A DNA stretch of 11,825 bases. It comes from Nanobdellota archaeon. Its GTDB lineage: Archaea > Nanobdellota > Nanobdellia > Woesearchaeales > JAGLGH01. The notes under the pieces were generated by a model. The model was not told where the DNA came from, ran no database searches, and saw only the letters and a program-made list of their open reading frames with translations. The position numbers and the translations under genes are program-made. Shown here in pieces: positions 6,247 to 11,825 of this stretch (positions are counted from its first letter, which is position 1; every line of letters starts with the position of its first letter). The stretch spans positions 1-11,825 of the forward strand of contig JAGLGH010000088.1 in NCBI GenBank assembly GCA_023144115.1, in the 5' to 3' direction.

Positions 6247-6693
6247 ATGAAAATAAGAAAAGCAGTTGGAGCAATTATAAAAACAGGTAATAAGTTTATT
6301 TTGGTTCATAAAGTGAAAATTATGAACTCAAAAAATGGTCCAGAAGACATACCTGGCAGGTGGGATTTTCCCAAAGGGGGAGTCAAATCTTCTGATATGA
6401 ATCTAAATAAAGCAATATTAAGAGAACTCAAAGAAGAGACTGGTTCTGATCAGTATAAGATTATAAAGGAATTCAATGAAAAAATCTCTTTTCAATTCCC
6501 TCAGAATATCCAAGAGAAATTGGGCTATCAAAAACAGGAAGTAACAATGTTTTTGGTAGAATATACTGGTGATAAATCTGACTTGCAACCTCAAGATGAA
6601 GAGATAGATAACATAGCCTTGTTTTCAAAGAATGAAGTTCTAGCTTTAATTTCTCATAAAGAACCCTTGCAATTCTTTAAGAAATATAGTTAG
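6247..6693 (+). CDS. Nudix hydrolase of the PKGG type (Ap4A hydrolase/RppH-like)
   Basis: The protein has 148 residues from the ATG at 6247. An antiparallel start, AVGAIIKTGNKFILV, leads to PGRWDFPKGGVKSSD (36-50) and AILRELKEETG (56-66), a Nudix box with Glu60, Glu63 and Glu64. Met51 replaces the first Glu of the signature. The WDFPKGG form is typical of diadenosine polyphosphate hydrolases and RNA 5' pyrophosphohydrolases, so dinucleoside polyphosphates or 5'-triphosphate RNA are reasonable substrate guesses. The upstream frame reaches a GTG at 6175 but adds unrelated residues. It is separated from the kinase gene by 144 bases and probably has its own transcript. The next gene is a 2H phosphoesterase, which also fits RNA-end or dinucleotide handling. 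Confidence 0.85.
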   Translation: MKIRKAVGAIIKTGNKFILVHKVKIMNSKNGPEDIPGRWDFPKGGVKSSDMNLNKAILRELKEETGSDQYKIIKEFNEKISFQFPQNIQEKLGYQKQEVTMFLVEYTGDKSDLQPQDEEIDNIALFSKNEVLALISHKEPLQFFKKYS

Positions 6694-6719
6694 AATCTAA
6701 ATCTCTCGTTTATCATCCA

Positions 6720-6741
6720 ACTTTTTATTCTTATTTTACTT
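6720..6741 (+). terminator. T-rich tract after the second Nudix gene
   Basis: CTTTTTATTCTTATTTTACTT has no stem before it. Archaeal RNA polymerase commonly terminates in such T-runs. It is followed by the TATA box of the next gene, so it plausibly separates the two transcripts. Confidence 0.4.
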
Positions 6742-6755
6742 ACTAAAATCAGTAA

Positions 6756-6765
6756 TTTTTATATA
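6756..6765 (+). promoter_or_regulatory. TATA box of the 2H phosphoesterase gene
   Basis: TTTTTATATA is centred about 31 bases before the ATG at 6792. No Shine-Dalgarno site follows, so a leaderless or nearly leaderless mRNA is expected. Confidence 0.55.
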
Positions 6766-6791
6766 CCCATCCATAATTAAATATTTTAATA

Positions 6792-7292
6792 ATGCTAACC
6801 TACAACTTTTCATTGGTATTTGACAAAGATACAAAAGAGCAAATAAGAGAATATGCCAGAAAAATAAATTCAGCCTTAGATACTAAATTTGACTTAACTG
6901 CTGAATCCATACCTCATATATCTTTAATTAAATTCAATGCAGATGAAGAGCTAAACAGCACAATAATCAAACAAATTGAAAATATATGCCCTAAAGAACT
7001 TTATGTTACATTCTCTGGATTAACATTGCTTCCTTCCCATAATGCTGGAACATGGGTTGAAATATCAGTAATAAAAACCAATGATCTGATAAGATTGCAA
7101 AAACAAGCAGAACTCCTTTTGCCCAATGTGCAAATACTAAATAAAATAGGTGATGGATACAGGCCTCACATAACATTGAGCAAAACTGTGGATGTTAATA
7201 ACCTCACAATCTCTAATTTAGATGATGCCATACTAAGAAAAAAGAACATCAGAATGCAGACAAATCTGGGTTTGGCTGGAAAGAATTTCTAA
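6792..7292 (+). CDS. 2H phosphoesterase (2'-5' RNA ligase / cyclic phosphodiesterase-like)
   Basis: The protein has 166 residues with the two histidine motifs that define the 2H superfamily: HIS at 42-44 (SIPHISLIKF) and HIT at 126-128 (YRPHITLSK). The halves are related by pseudo-symmetry and about 84 residues lie between the motifs, normal for the LigT-like group. Members open 2',3'-cyclic phosphates, hydrolyse ADP-ribose cyclic phosphates or cleave 2'-5' linked oligonucleotides. Reversible 2'-5' ligation is also known for the bacterial enzyme. The exact activity cannot be read from sequence. It has its own promoter and no ribosome site. It lies between a Nudix hydrolase and an ITPase, so the area is enriched in enzymes that clear nucleotide by-products or trim RNA ends. 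Confidence 0.85.
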   Translation: MLTYNFSLVFDKDTKEQIREYARKINSALDTKFDLTAESIPHISLIKFNADEELNSTIIKQIENICPKELYVTFSGLTLLPSHNAGTWVEISVIKTNDLIRLQKQAELLLPNVQILNKIGDGYRPHITLSKTVDVNNLTISNLDDAILRKKNIRMQTNLGLAGKNF

Positions 7293-7324
7293 ATGTTAGT
7301 TATTGATAAAAAATCAAAACAAAA

Positions 7325-7336
7325 ACAATATATACC
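7325..7336 (+). promoter_or_regulatory. TATA box of the XTP/dITP diphosphatase gene
   Basis: ACAATATATACC is centred about 28 bases before the ATG at 7358. There is no Shine-Dalgarno site, again indicating a leaderless transcript. Confidence 0.6.
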
Positions 7337-7357
7337 TATTATAATTTACTCAATTCT

Positions 7358-7909
7358 ATGAAAATTTCAATCGTAACAGGAAATAAATACAAGCTGGAGG
7401 AATTCCATCAGATACTTGGTGAGGACATAGAACTTGAGCAATTGGACATAGACCTGCCAGAGATACAAGAGACTGACGCAAAAGCAGTGATAGAAGCCAA
7501 ACTTGATGAAGCTATCAGGCATACAGACAATCTGGTGATTGTTGAGGATACAGGATTATATTTCAATGCATGGAATGGTCTGCCAGGCGTGCTCATAAAG
7601 TGGTTTGATAAGACTGTAGGCAATAAGGGGGTTGTGGATATGCTGGATAAATTTGATGATAAGAGCGCTTATGGTCTGTGCACAATTGGTCTTGCTGCAA
7701 AAGGAAAAAAGCCAGTCTTCTTCCAAGGCGAAATAAAAGGTACGATAATCCCTCCCCGAGGAAACTGCAGATTTGGGTGGGATTCTATATTCATCCCTGA
7801 GAACCACACAAAGACTTTTGGCGAGATGTCAAAAGAAGAAAAGAATACCCTGAGCATGAGAAAGATTGCTCTGGAGAAACTGAAACAGTATCTGGCAGAA
7901 ACTCAATAA
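7358..7909 (+). CDS. rdgB: XTP/dITP diphosphatase (ITPase, HAM1/RdgB family)
   Basis: The protein has 183 residues, full length for the family. Motifs in order: TGNKYKLEE (7-15) for triphosphate binding, LPEIQ (33-37), VEDTGL (62-67, Asp64 metal/catalytic), GLPGV (74-78), FGWDSIF (139-145) for base recognition and TFGEMSKEEKN (153-163). The enzyme hydrolyses ITP, dITP and XTP to monophosphates and pyrophosphate, keeping deaminated purines out of RNA and DNA. One odd point is that the usual SHR motif near the end reads SMR (Ser166-Met167-Arg168). The His of that motif helps hold the purine base, so base preference may be altered. The start is supported by a TATA box 28 bases upstream. It converges on the membrane-anchored helical protein gene. 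Confidence 0.93.
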   Translation: MKISIVTGNKYKLEEFHQILGEDIELEQLDIDLPEIQETDAKAVIEAKLDEAIRHTDNLVIVEDTGLYFNAWNGLPGVLIKWFDKTVGNKGVVDMLDKFDDKSAYGLCTIGLAAKGKKPVFFQGEIKGTIIPPRGNCRFGWDSIFIPENHTKTFGEMSKEEKNTLSMRKIALEKLKQYLAETQ

Positions 7910-7919
7910 TATTGAGAGA

Positions 7920-7951
7920 TTTGAAAAACTCCCCTATGTTCCGTTTTCAAA
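7920..7951. terminator. Hairpin between convergent genes
   Basis: TTTGAAAA (7920-7927) pairs with TTTTCAAA (7944-7951) around a 16-base loop. It lies in the 47-base gap between the convergent stops at 7909 and 7957, where a two-way terminator would be expected. The arms are AT-rich, so the stem is weak. Confidence 0.35.
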
Positions 7952-7956
7952 ATTTT

Positions 7957-8751
7957 CTATTGGTATTTCAAGGCAAATGTTCTAATTTGCTTTGTAAATT
8001 TGGGGTTTGCTGCAAACGCCATTAACAATTTATAGAGTACATAACTGCTTGCAAATAAAAGGACATTACCCAGAATAATTTCCAGGCCTGATTCATCTCC
8101 TTTTTTCAGAAATTCCCACATGCCGATGCCCCCGAATCCTATTGTAATATCACCCATCCAACTCATGTACTTTTTAGCGTTTTCAAGAAGATTATTGAAA
8201 ATTTTTGAACTTTCAGTGCCATAATAATTTAATTCTTCAGAATAGTTATGCTGCTTTTTCAGCGATTTTTCAAACATTTTCACGAATTTTGCAGGGTCAA
8301 GCTTATCTCTTTTAATCAGAATCTTATCTTCTTTAACCAACTTCTCTTGCTCATCAAGGATTGTTCCAAGTTTCATTAATATCTTATAATCCCTTTTGTT
8401 AAATTCAATAATCTTGGATAGGTCTTTGCTTAAATCGAATGGTAATTTTATCATCATACCCTCTTCCAGCATGTTTAAAGCAGTGTTTGATTCTTTGCTT
8501 TTCACCCACCTCTTGACTCTTTTAAAAATCTCTTTATCTTTTTCTATTAATTCAATTAATTCTACTCTTGATTTCTTTATTAATTCAAATAGTTCTGCTC
8601 TTCGTCCAAATTTGGGTTGAATTTCTGAACCAGATTTGATGCTTTCAATTATCTTTGATTTTGCATCATAATTCTCAGAAATGATTCTTTGCGCTTCACT
8701 TGCTCCTTTAGCTAATAGGTCTCCGTATTTGAATAGTCTATTTACATCCAT
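7957..8751 (-). CDS. Unrecognised helical protein with a C-terminal membrane segment
   Basis: I do not recognise the family of this 264-residue protein. Residues 1-195 are strongly helical and charged, with several heptad-like stretches (about 50-85 and 105-150) that suggest coiled coil. Residues 199-215 are Gly-rich and hydrophobic (GDITIGFGGIGMW). Residues 222-248 form a clear membrane segment (GLEIILGNVLLFASSYVLYKLLM), followed by a short basic tail. No signal peptide is visible, so the helical part is probably cytoplasmic and tail-anchored. The start is supported by a TATA box 29 bases upstream and the lack of a ribosome site. It is divergent from the tandem nucleotidyltransferase gene across 278 bases. 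The layout resembles structural or effector proteins with a membrane anchor, but no function can be assigned. Confidence 0.7.
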   Translation of the reverse strand: MDVNRLFKYGDLLAKGASEAQRIISENYDAKSKIIESIKSGSEIQPKFGRRAELFELIKKSRVELIELIEKDKEIFKRVKRWVKSKESNTALNMLEEGMMIKLPFDLSKDLSKIIEFNKRDYKILMKLGTILDEQEKLVKEDKILIKRDKLDPAKFVKMFEKSLKKQHNYSEELNYYGTESSKIFNNLLENAKKYMSWMGDITIGFGGIGMWEFLKKGDESGLEIILGNVLLFASSYVLYKLLMAFAANPKFTKQIRTFALKYQ

Positions 8752-8775
8752 TTAGATTGTATTTAAAACTTCTAA

Positions 8776-8785
8776 TATATAAATA
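8776..8785 (-). promoter_or_regulatory. TATA box of the membrane-anchored helical protein gene
   Basis: TATTTATATA on the minus strand is centred 29 bases before the ATG at 8751, the leaderless spacing seen for several genes here. Confidence 0.55.
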
Positions 8786-9029
8786 TTATTAAAGTATGAC
8801 AGCTATATTCAAATGAGGACTATTTTTTAAGTAATATGGAACGAAAACAGCAAATATTTAATATTAATATGATTATTGAATACATACAAATCATAAAATA
8901 AGATATAGATCTCATATCTCGCAGCACATTGCTCACAATACCAACTTTTTTTTAAAATTATGCTAACATTTATATATACATTATAATTAACATTGCTTAT
9001 AAATCAACAAAAACCGAGGTAATTATCCT
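8786..9029. promoter_or_regulatory. Divergent spacer with small inverted repeats and the nucleotidyltransferase promoter
   Basis: There is no gene here. TATGATT (8868-8874) and AATCATA (8889-8895) form a seven-base inverted repeat, and AGATAT (8901-8906) pairs with ATATCT (8914-8919). A TATA box CATTTATATATA at about 8969-8980 lies about 55 bases before the ATG at 9030. With the ribosome site GAGGT (9016-9020) it explains a leadered mRNA. A second box, CTTATAAAT (8996-9004), would give a leaderless one. Confidence 0.4.
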
Positions 9030-10937
9030 ATGGCAAAAAAAGCAAGTTCTAAAAAGAAACAAAAGAAAACTGTATCAAAGAAAGAAGCGGATAGTGAAGA
9101 GATTGAAAGGCTTGAAGGCCAGATTTCACAGCTCCCTCCTGAAGCAAGAGATAAGCTCAAGAACATAAAAGAGAAGCTTGACAAACTGCAGGCAAAGGTT
9201 GTCAAGAAGTTTGATAAATATATAGTCGGAATCGCTCTGATGCCACCTACTCACCAGTTTCCTCAGTCTATGAAAGAAGAGGAGGAAGAGGCTGCAAAGG
9301 CAAAAGGAGAAAAAATTAAGACTGAGAGGGTAAATGTCCTTATTCTTGTTGATGATACAGATTCACAAAAGATGAGCAAAGAAGAGCTCAAAGATAAATT
9401 ATCTACTATAATCGCGCAGATGACTAAAGAAGTTGACAAGGACCTGTATCCTTACACTATTCTTCTTTCAGAAGTATGGCAGAACTGCTATGATGCAAAA
9501 TACGATCTTCTGCAGGTAATTGCTATGAGCGCGCCAGTATATGACACCGGCATGCTTTCAGCAATCAAGATTTCAGAAATACACAAGACTATGATCCTCA
9601 AGAAGTTTGAGAAATACATTATCAGCTATGTTCTCGCAGGCTCACTTGTCCAGGGAAAAGCCACAAAAAGTTCAGATATTGATGTTTGGGTTACCATTGA
9701 TGACACTGATGTCAAGAAAATGACCCGGGCTGAACTCAAAGATAAGCTGAGGGCTATAATCATTGGTATGGGAATTGAAGCTGGAGAAATGACAGGAATC
9801 AGGAACAAGCTTAATATTCAGGTATATATCCTGACTGACTTCTGGGACAGCCTGAAAGAAGCAAATCCAGTCATATTTACACTATTAAGGGACGGAGTTC
9901 CATTCTATGACAGAGGAATATTCATGCCATGGAAGCAGCTGCTCAAAATGGGCAAGATCAAGCCGTCAGGCGAAGCTATAGACATGTTCATGTCAAGCGG
10001 CGAACAGATGATTCAGAGAGTGCATTATAAAATCAAAGAAATAGGGATGGAAGATACATTTTATGCAATCCTCACTCCTAGCCAGGCTGCGCTTATGCTT
10101 TACGGCATTCCTCCGCCTACACCAAAAGAGACTCCTGTTATGATGAAAGAGATATTTGTGGACAAGGAAAAACTGCTTGAGCCCGAATATATTAAGATAC
10201 TTGAAAAAAACATCAATGTAAGAAAGGAGCTTGAGCATGGTACAAAAAAAGAGCTTTCTGGCAAAGAGGTTGATGAACTAATCAAGAATGCTGAGAAGTA
10301 TCTTAAGAGGGTCAAGGAACTATTTACACAGATAGAGAAAAAGAAAGAAATAGAGTCTATGGTTCACATATATGATACAGCAGTCACTATGATAAGGGAT
10401 GTCCTTCGGCTTGAGGGCATTGAAAGGGCAAGCGATACTGAGATTGTCAGGATTTTTGAGGATGAGCTTATCAGTAAGGGCAAGATTCCAGCAAAATTCC
10501 TTAGGATACTTAATAATATAGTCAAGGCTAAGAAAGACTATGATGCTAAAAAACTGACAAAGAACGAAGTGGCAGAAGTAAGGAAGCATTCCCATGAATT
10601 CATTAAGTTCATTGTTGAGTATATGCAGAGGAAGAGAGGCAGAGAGATAGAGAGGGCAAAGATTCGCGTCAAGCATGGCAATAAGTATGGCGAAGTGATT
10701 CTTCTTGGTGAAGAGGCTTATATCATCCATGATATAGATGCAGAAGAGAAAGGAATCTCAAAAGCGCAGATTGCCAAGGACGGCGGTCTTAATACAGTGG
10801 CTGACTCAAATCTTGAAGAACTGGAAAAAGCCATATCTAAGATGGTCATCCCTCCGAAAGCTTTCATAAAGCAGAAGATTTTCGAAGACCTTAAATTAAT
10901 CTTTGGCAAGGATGTAGAAGTCCTTGTCCATTTTTGA
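9030..10937 (+). CDS. Large protein with tandem nucleotidyltransferase-like domains, first one degenerate
   Basis: The protein has 635 residues. A Lys-rich tail (1-19) is followed by a coiled-coil stretch (22-60). Domain A (61-180) and domain B (193-310) are duplicates: VDDTDSQKMSKEELKDKL matches IDDTDVKKMTRAELKDKL, and SEVWQNCYDAKYDLLQVIAM matches TDFWDSLKEANPVIFTLLRD; YDTG matches YDRG. Domain B has the polymerase-beta/MNT signature AGSLVQGKATKSSDIDVWV (203-221; Gly204, Ser205, Asp216, Asp218). The third acidic residue seems to be Gln264. Domain A has no GS motif and no DxD. Residues 410-545 are helical, vaguely like a HEPN or substrate-binding helical domain (RKHSH at 518-522). Residues 546-635 form a mixed C-terminal domain. 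It is higher in G+C than most neighbours, as a long-resident core gene might be. The transferred nucleotide and the target are unknown. Confidence 0.8.
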   Translation: MAKKASSKKKQKKTVSKKEADSEEIERLEGQISQLPPEARDKLKNIKEKLDKLQAKVVKKFDKYIVGIALMPPTHQFPQSMKEEEEEAAKAKGEKIKTERVNVLILVDDTDSQKMSKEELKDKLSTIIAQMTKEVDKDLYPYTILLSEVWQNCYDAKYDLLQVIAMSAPVYDTGMLSAIKISEIHKTMILKKFEKYIISYVLAGSLVQGKATKSSDIDVWVTIDDTDVKKMTRAELKDKLRAIIIGMGIEAGEMTGIRNKLNIQVYILTDFWDSLKEANPVIFTLLRDGVPFYDRGIFMPWKQLLKMGKIKPSGEAIDMFMSSGEQMIQRVHYKIKEIGMEDTFYAILTPSQAALMLYGIPPPTPKETPVMMKEIFVDKEKLLEPEYIKILEKNINVRKELEHGTKKELSGKEVDELIKNAEKYLKRVKELFTQIEKKKEIESMVHIYDTAVTMIRDVLRLEGIERASDTEIVRIFEDELISKGKIPAKFLRILNNIVKAKKDYDAKKLTKNEVAEVRKHSHEFIKFIVEYMQRKRGREIERAKIRVKHGNKYGEVILLGEEAYIIHDIDAEEKGISKAQIAKDGGLNTVADSNLEELEKAISKMVIPPKAFIKQKIFEDLKLIFGKDVEVLVHF

Positions 10938-10954
10938 ATAGAAAATTTCACTGT

Positions 10955-10997
10955 AAAAAACTTTGCAGCCAGTAGAAGACTGGGGGCAAAGTTTTTT
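10955..10997 (+). terminator. Strong hairpin after the nucleotidyltransferase gene
   Basis: AAAAAACTTTGC (10955-10966) pairs perfectly with GCAAAGTTTTTT (10986-10997). Inside, CCAGT (10969-10973) pairs with ACTGG (10979-10983 region) across a small A-G/G-G internal loop. The stem ends in a T-run, 17 bases after the stop codon. A second small stem TTGAGA/TCTCAA (10996-11010) overlaps its foot. It probably ends the transcript or protects its 3' end. Confidence 0.65.
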
Positions 10998-11050
10998 GAG
11001 ATTTTCTCAAATATATCTTAGACTATCTAAATCTTTTTAAATAGAAAGTG

Positions 11051-11060
11051 TTTTTATAAT
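11051..11060 (+). promoter_or_regulatory. TATA box of the CBS/zinc-ribbon gene
   Basis: TTTTTATAAT is centred about 55 bases before the ATG at 11111. It predicts a leader of around 28 bases carrying the ribosome site GGGGGGAT (11097-11104). Confidence 0.5.
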
Positions 11061-11110
11061 CAAAGTGTCATTATTTTTTGTATTTGACAAATATCTGGGG
11101 GGATATAAAA

Positions 11111-11677
11111 ATGGTGAATTCAAATTATAGGCCTAAAATAGGAATCAAGATTCATGATGCAATGACGCACAATCCAGTGAATGTTTCACCGGATACCCAT
11201 TTGCAGGAATGTGCAAGCGTAATGGCAAATACTCATGTGGGTGCCTTGCTTATCAAAGAAGGAGATCAAGTTGTGGGTATAGTAACAGAGCAGGATATTG
11301 TGCGAAAAGCAGTATTTAATGATATGTCCCCTTCTAAGACTCTAGTTAAGGATATCATGGAGACTCATCTTGTTAAGATTGGGCCTAAGGATGATGTTGT
11401 CAAAGCTCTTCAGTTGATGGGCAATCTTAATGTGAGACATCTGCCTGTGTTTGATGGAGAGGAATTTGTCGGGCTGATAACAACAAAGGACGTGCTTAAG
11501 ATAGAGCCACAGCTTTTTGAGTTACTGGCTGAAAAGATTGAGCTTAAGGAAGAAGCAAGAAAACCTATAAATACAATTAATGAACAGGAAGGGATATGCG
11601 AATCCTGCGGCAATTATTCTTCACACCTGTATGCTAAAGATGGAGTTCATGTTTGCCACAATTGCAAGGGCATATGA
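11111..11677 (+). CDS. CBS-domain pair protein with C-terminal zinc ribbon
   Basis: The protein has 188 residues from the ATG at 11111. CBS domain 1 spans about 13-68 (DAMTHNPVNVSPDTHLQEC then GALLIKEGDQVVGIVTEQDI). CBS domain 2 spans about 78-132 (IMETHLVKIGPKDDV then VRHLPVFDGEEFVGLITTKDV). Together they form a Bateman module, which usually binds AMP, ATP or S-adenosylmethionine. The tail has CESCG (Cys163, Cys166) and CHNC (Cys182, Cys185), a four-Cys zinc ribbon. Proteins of this build are common in archaea and may be energy-state sensors that contact nucleic acid or partner proteins; the role here is unknown. The frame extends upstream to a TTG at 11078, but the G-rich ribosome site and the MVNSNYRPKIG start favour 11111. 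A strong hairpin separates it from the upstream gene. Confidence 0.9.
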   Translation: MVNSNYRPKIGIKIHDAMTHNPVNVSPDTHLQECASVMANTHVGALLIKEGDQVVGIVTEQDIVRKAVFNDMSPSKTLVKDIMETHLVKIGPKDDVVKALQLMGNLNVRHLPVFDGEEFVGLITTKDVLKIEPQLFELLAEKIELKEEARKPINTINEQEGICESCGNYSSHLYAKDGVHVCHNCKGI

Positions 11678-11716
11678 CCTCTTGCATATTTTTTCTTTAT
11701 AATCTCTTCTTCAAAT

Positions 11717-11825
11717 ATGGTAAGTAGAAAGTCTGCTATTCGAGGAGCACCAGCATCGTCAAGTCAAAACTTAATCCTAATCCTTATCCTGCTCGTAGTG
11801 GGGGGATGCCCCCTACGGGGACACA
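11717..11825 (+). other. Doubtful partial ORF at the window end (lipoprotein- or membrane-like N-terminus)
   Basis: An ATG at 11717 opens a frame that runs off the window (36 codons). It has a basic start (MVSRKSAIRG), then NLILILILLVVGGC, which could be a signal or lipoprotein leader. However, the Leu-Ile run is encoded by a tandem hexamer (AATCCT, AATCCT, TATCCT at 11773-11790), so the hydrophobic stretch may be accidental. A TATA-like CTTTATAAT (11695-11703) is only about 18 bases upstream, and there is no ribosome site. Confidence 0.2.
11794..11817. repeat. GC-rich hairpin at the window end
   Basis: CGTAG-T-GGGGG (11794-11804) pairs with CCCCCTACG (11809-11817) with one bulged T and a four-base loop. 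It is by far the most GC-rich stretch of the window and may belong to an RNA element or gene that continues past the edge. Confidence 0.4.

Noticed and set aside
9030..10937. MNT-HEPN toxin-antitoxin system
   Set aside because: Known systems use two small separate genes and a clear Rx4-6H motif in the HEPN toxin. Here there is one large protein, only RKHSH in the helical part, and a degenerate extra nucleotidyltransferase domain.
11078..11110. Extended N-terminus of the CBS protein from a TTG
   Set aside because: It would span the G-rich ribosome site that serves the ATG at 11111, and TTG is a weaker choice.
11678..11780. Minus-strand coding fragment reading DDAGAPRIADFLLTIF in the tail of the window
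   Set aside because: The frame is interrupted by a stop at about 11767 on its upstream side and runs into the CBS gene downstream. It is too short to support.
1..11825. CRISPR arrays, tRNA or rRNA genes, insertion sequences
   Set aside because: No regular repeat-spacer pattern, tRNA T-loop signature, rRNA-like stretch, transposase or flanking inverted-repeat pair was seen on either strand.

Overview
The window looks like AT-rich archaeal chromosome. The reasons are TATA-type promoter boxes 27-31 bases before many start codons (leaderless transcripts), a PhoU-like protein with an AbrB-type N-terminus, small Lrp/AsnC regulators, and a CBS-pair protein with a zinc ribbon. The mix of small regulators, nucleotide-handling enzymes and unknown conserved proteins resembles a DPANN lineage such as Woesearchaeota or Pacearchaeota. 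That placement is inference; no rRNA or other marker gene is present.

Layout. 1-1393: the C-terminal part of a phosphotransferase with a protein-kinase-like fold (+) converges on an AbrB-PhoU-like regulator (-). 1394-3481: a regulatory block. Two closely similar Lrp/AsnC regulators (1561-2016 and 3020-3481) flank a convergent ACT-domain protein (2029-2664, -). The spacers hold two perfect 18-bp palindromes and a cluster of smaller inverted repeats. 3551-6102: a tight three-gene unit of a long Gfo/Idh/MocA-type oxidoreductase, a Nudix hydrolase and a thymidylate-kinase-like P-loop kinase. It lies just after the second Lrp gene and may be read with it. 6247-7909: a second Nudix hydrolase, a 2H phosphoesterase (2'-5' RNA ligase/cyclic phosphodiesterase type) and an ITPase-type XTP/dITP diphosphatase, the last two with their own leaderless promoters.

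7957-8751 (-) encodes an unrecognised helical protein with a C-terminal membrane segment. It diverges from a 635-residue protein (9030-10937, +) that carries two tandem nucleotidyltransferase-like domains, the first without catalytic residues. A strong hairpin follows that gene, then a CBS-pair/zinc-ribbon protein (11111-11677). The last 150 bases hold a GC-rich hairpin and an ORF of doubtful reality that runs off the end.

Common threads. Five enzymes in 5 kb act on nucleotides, nucleoside diphosphate derivatives or RNA ends, which suggests nucleotide-pool cleaning or the handling of an unusual nucleotide or sugar-nucleotide. The Lrp-ACT-Lrp block looks like an amino-acid-responsive control module. 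Two classes of translation start are visible: leaderless genes without a Shine-Dalgarno site, and leadered genes with a GGTG/GGAGG-type site.
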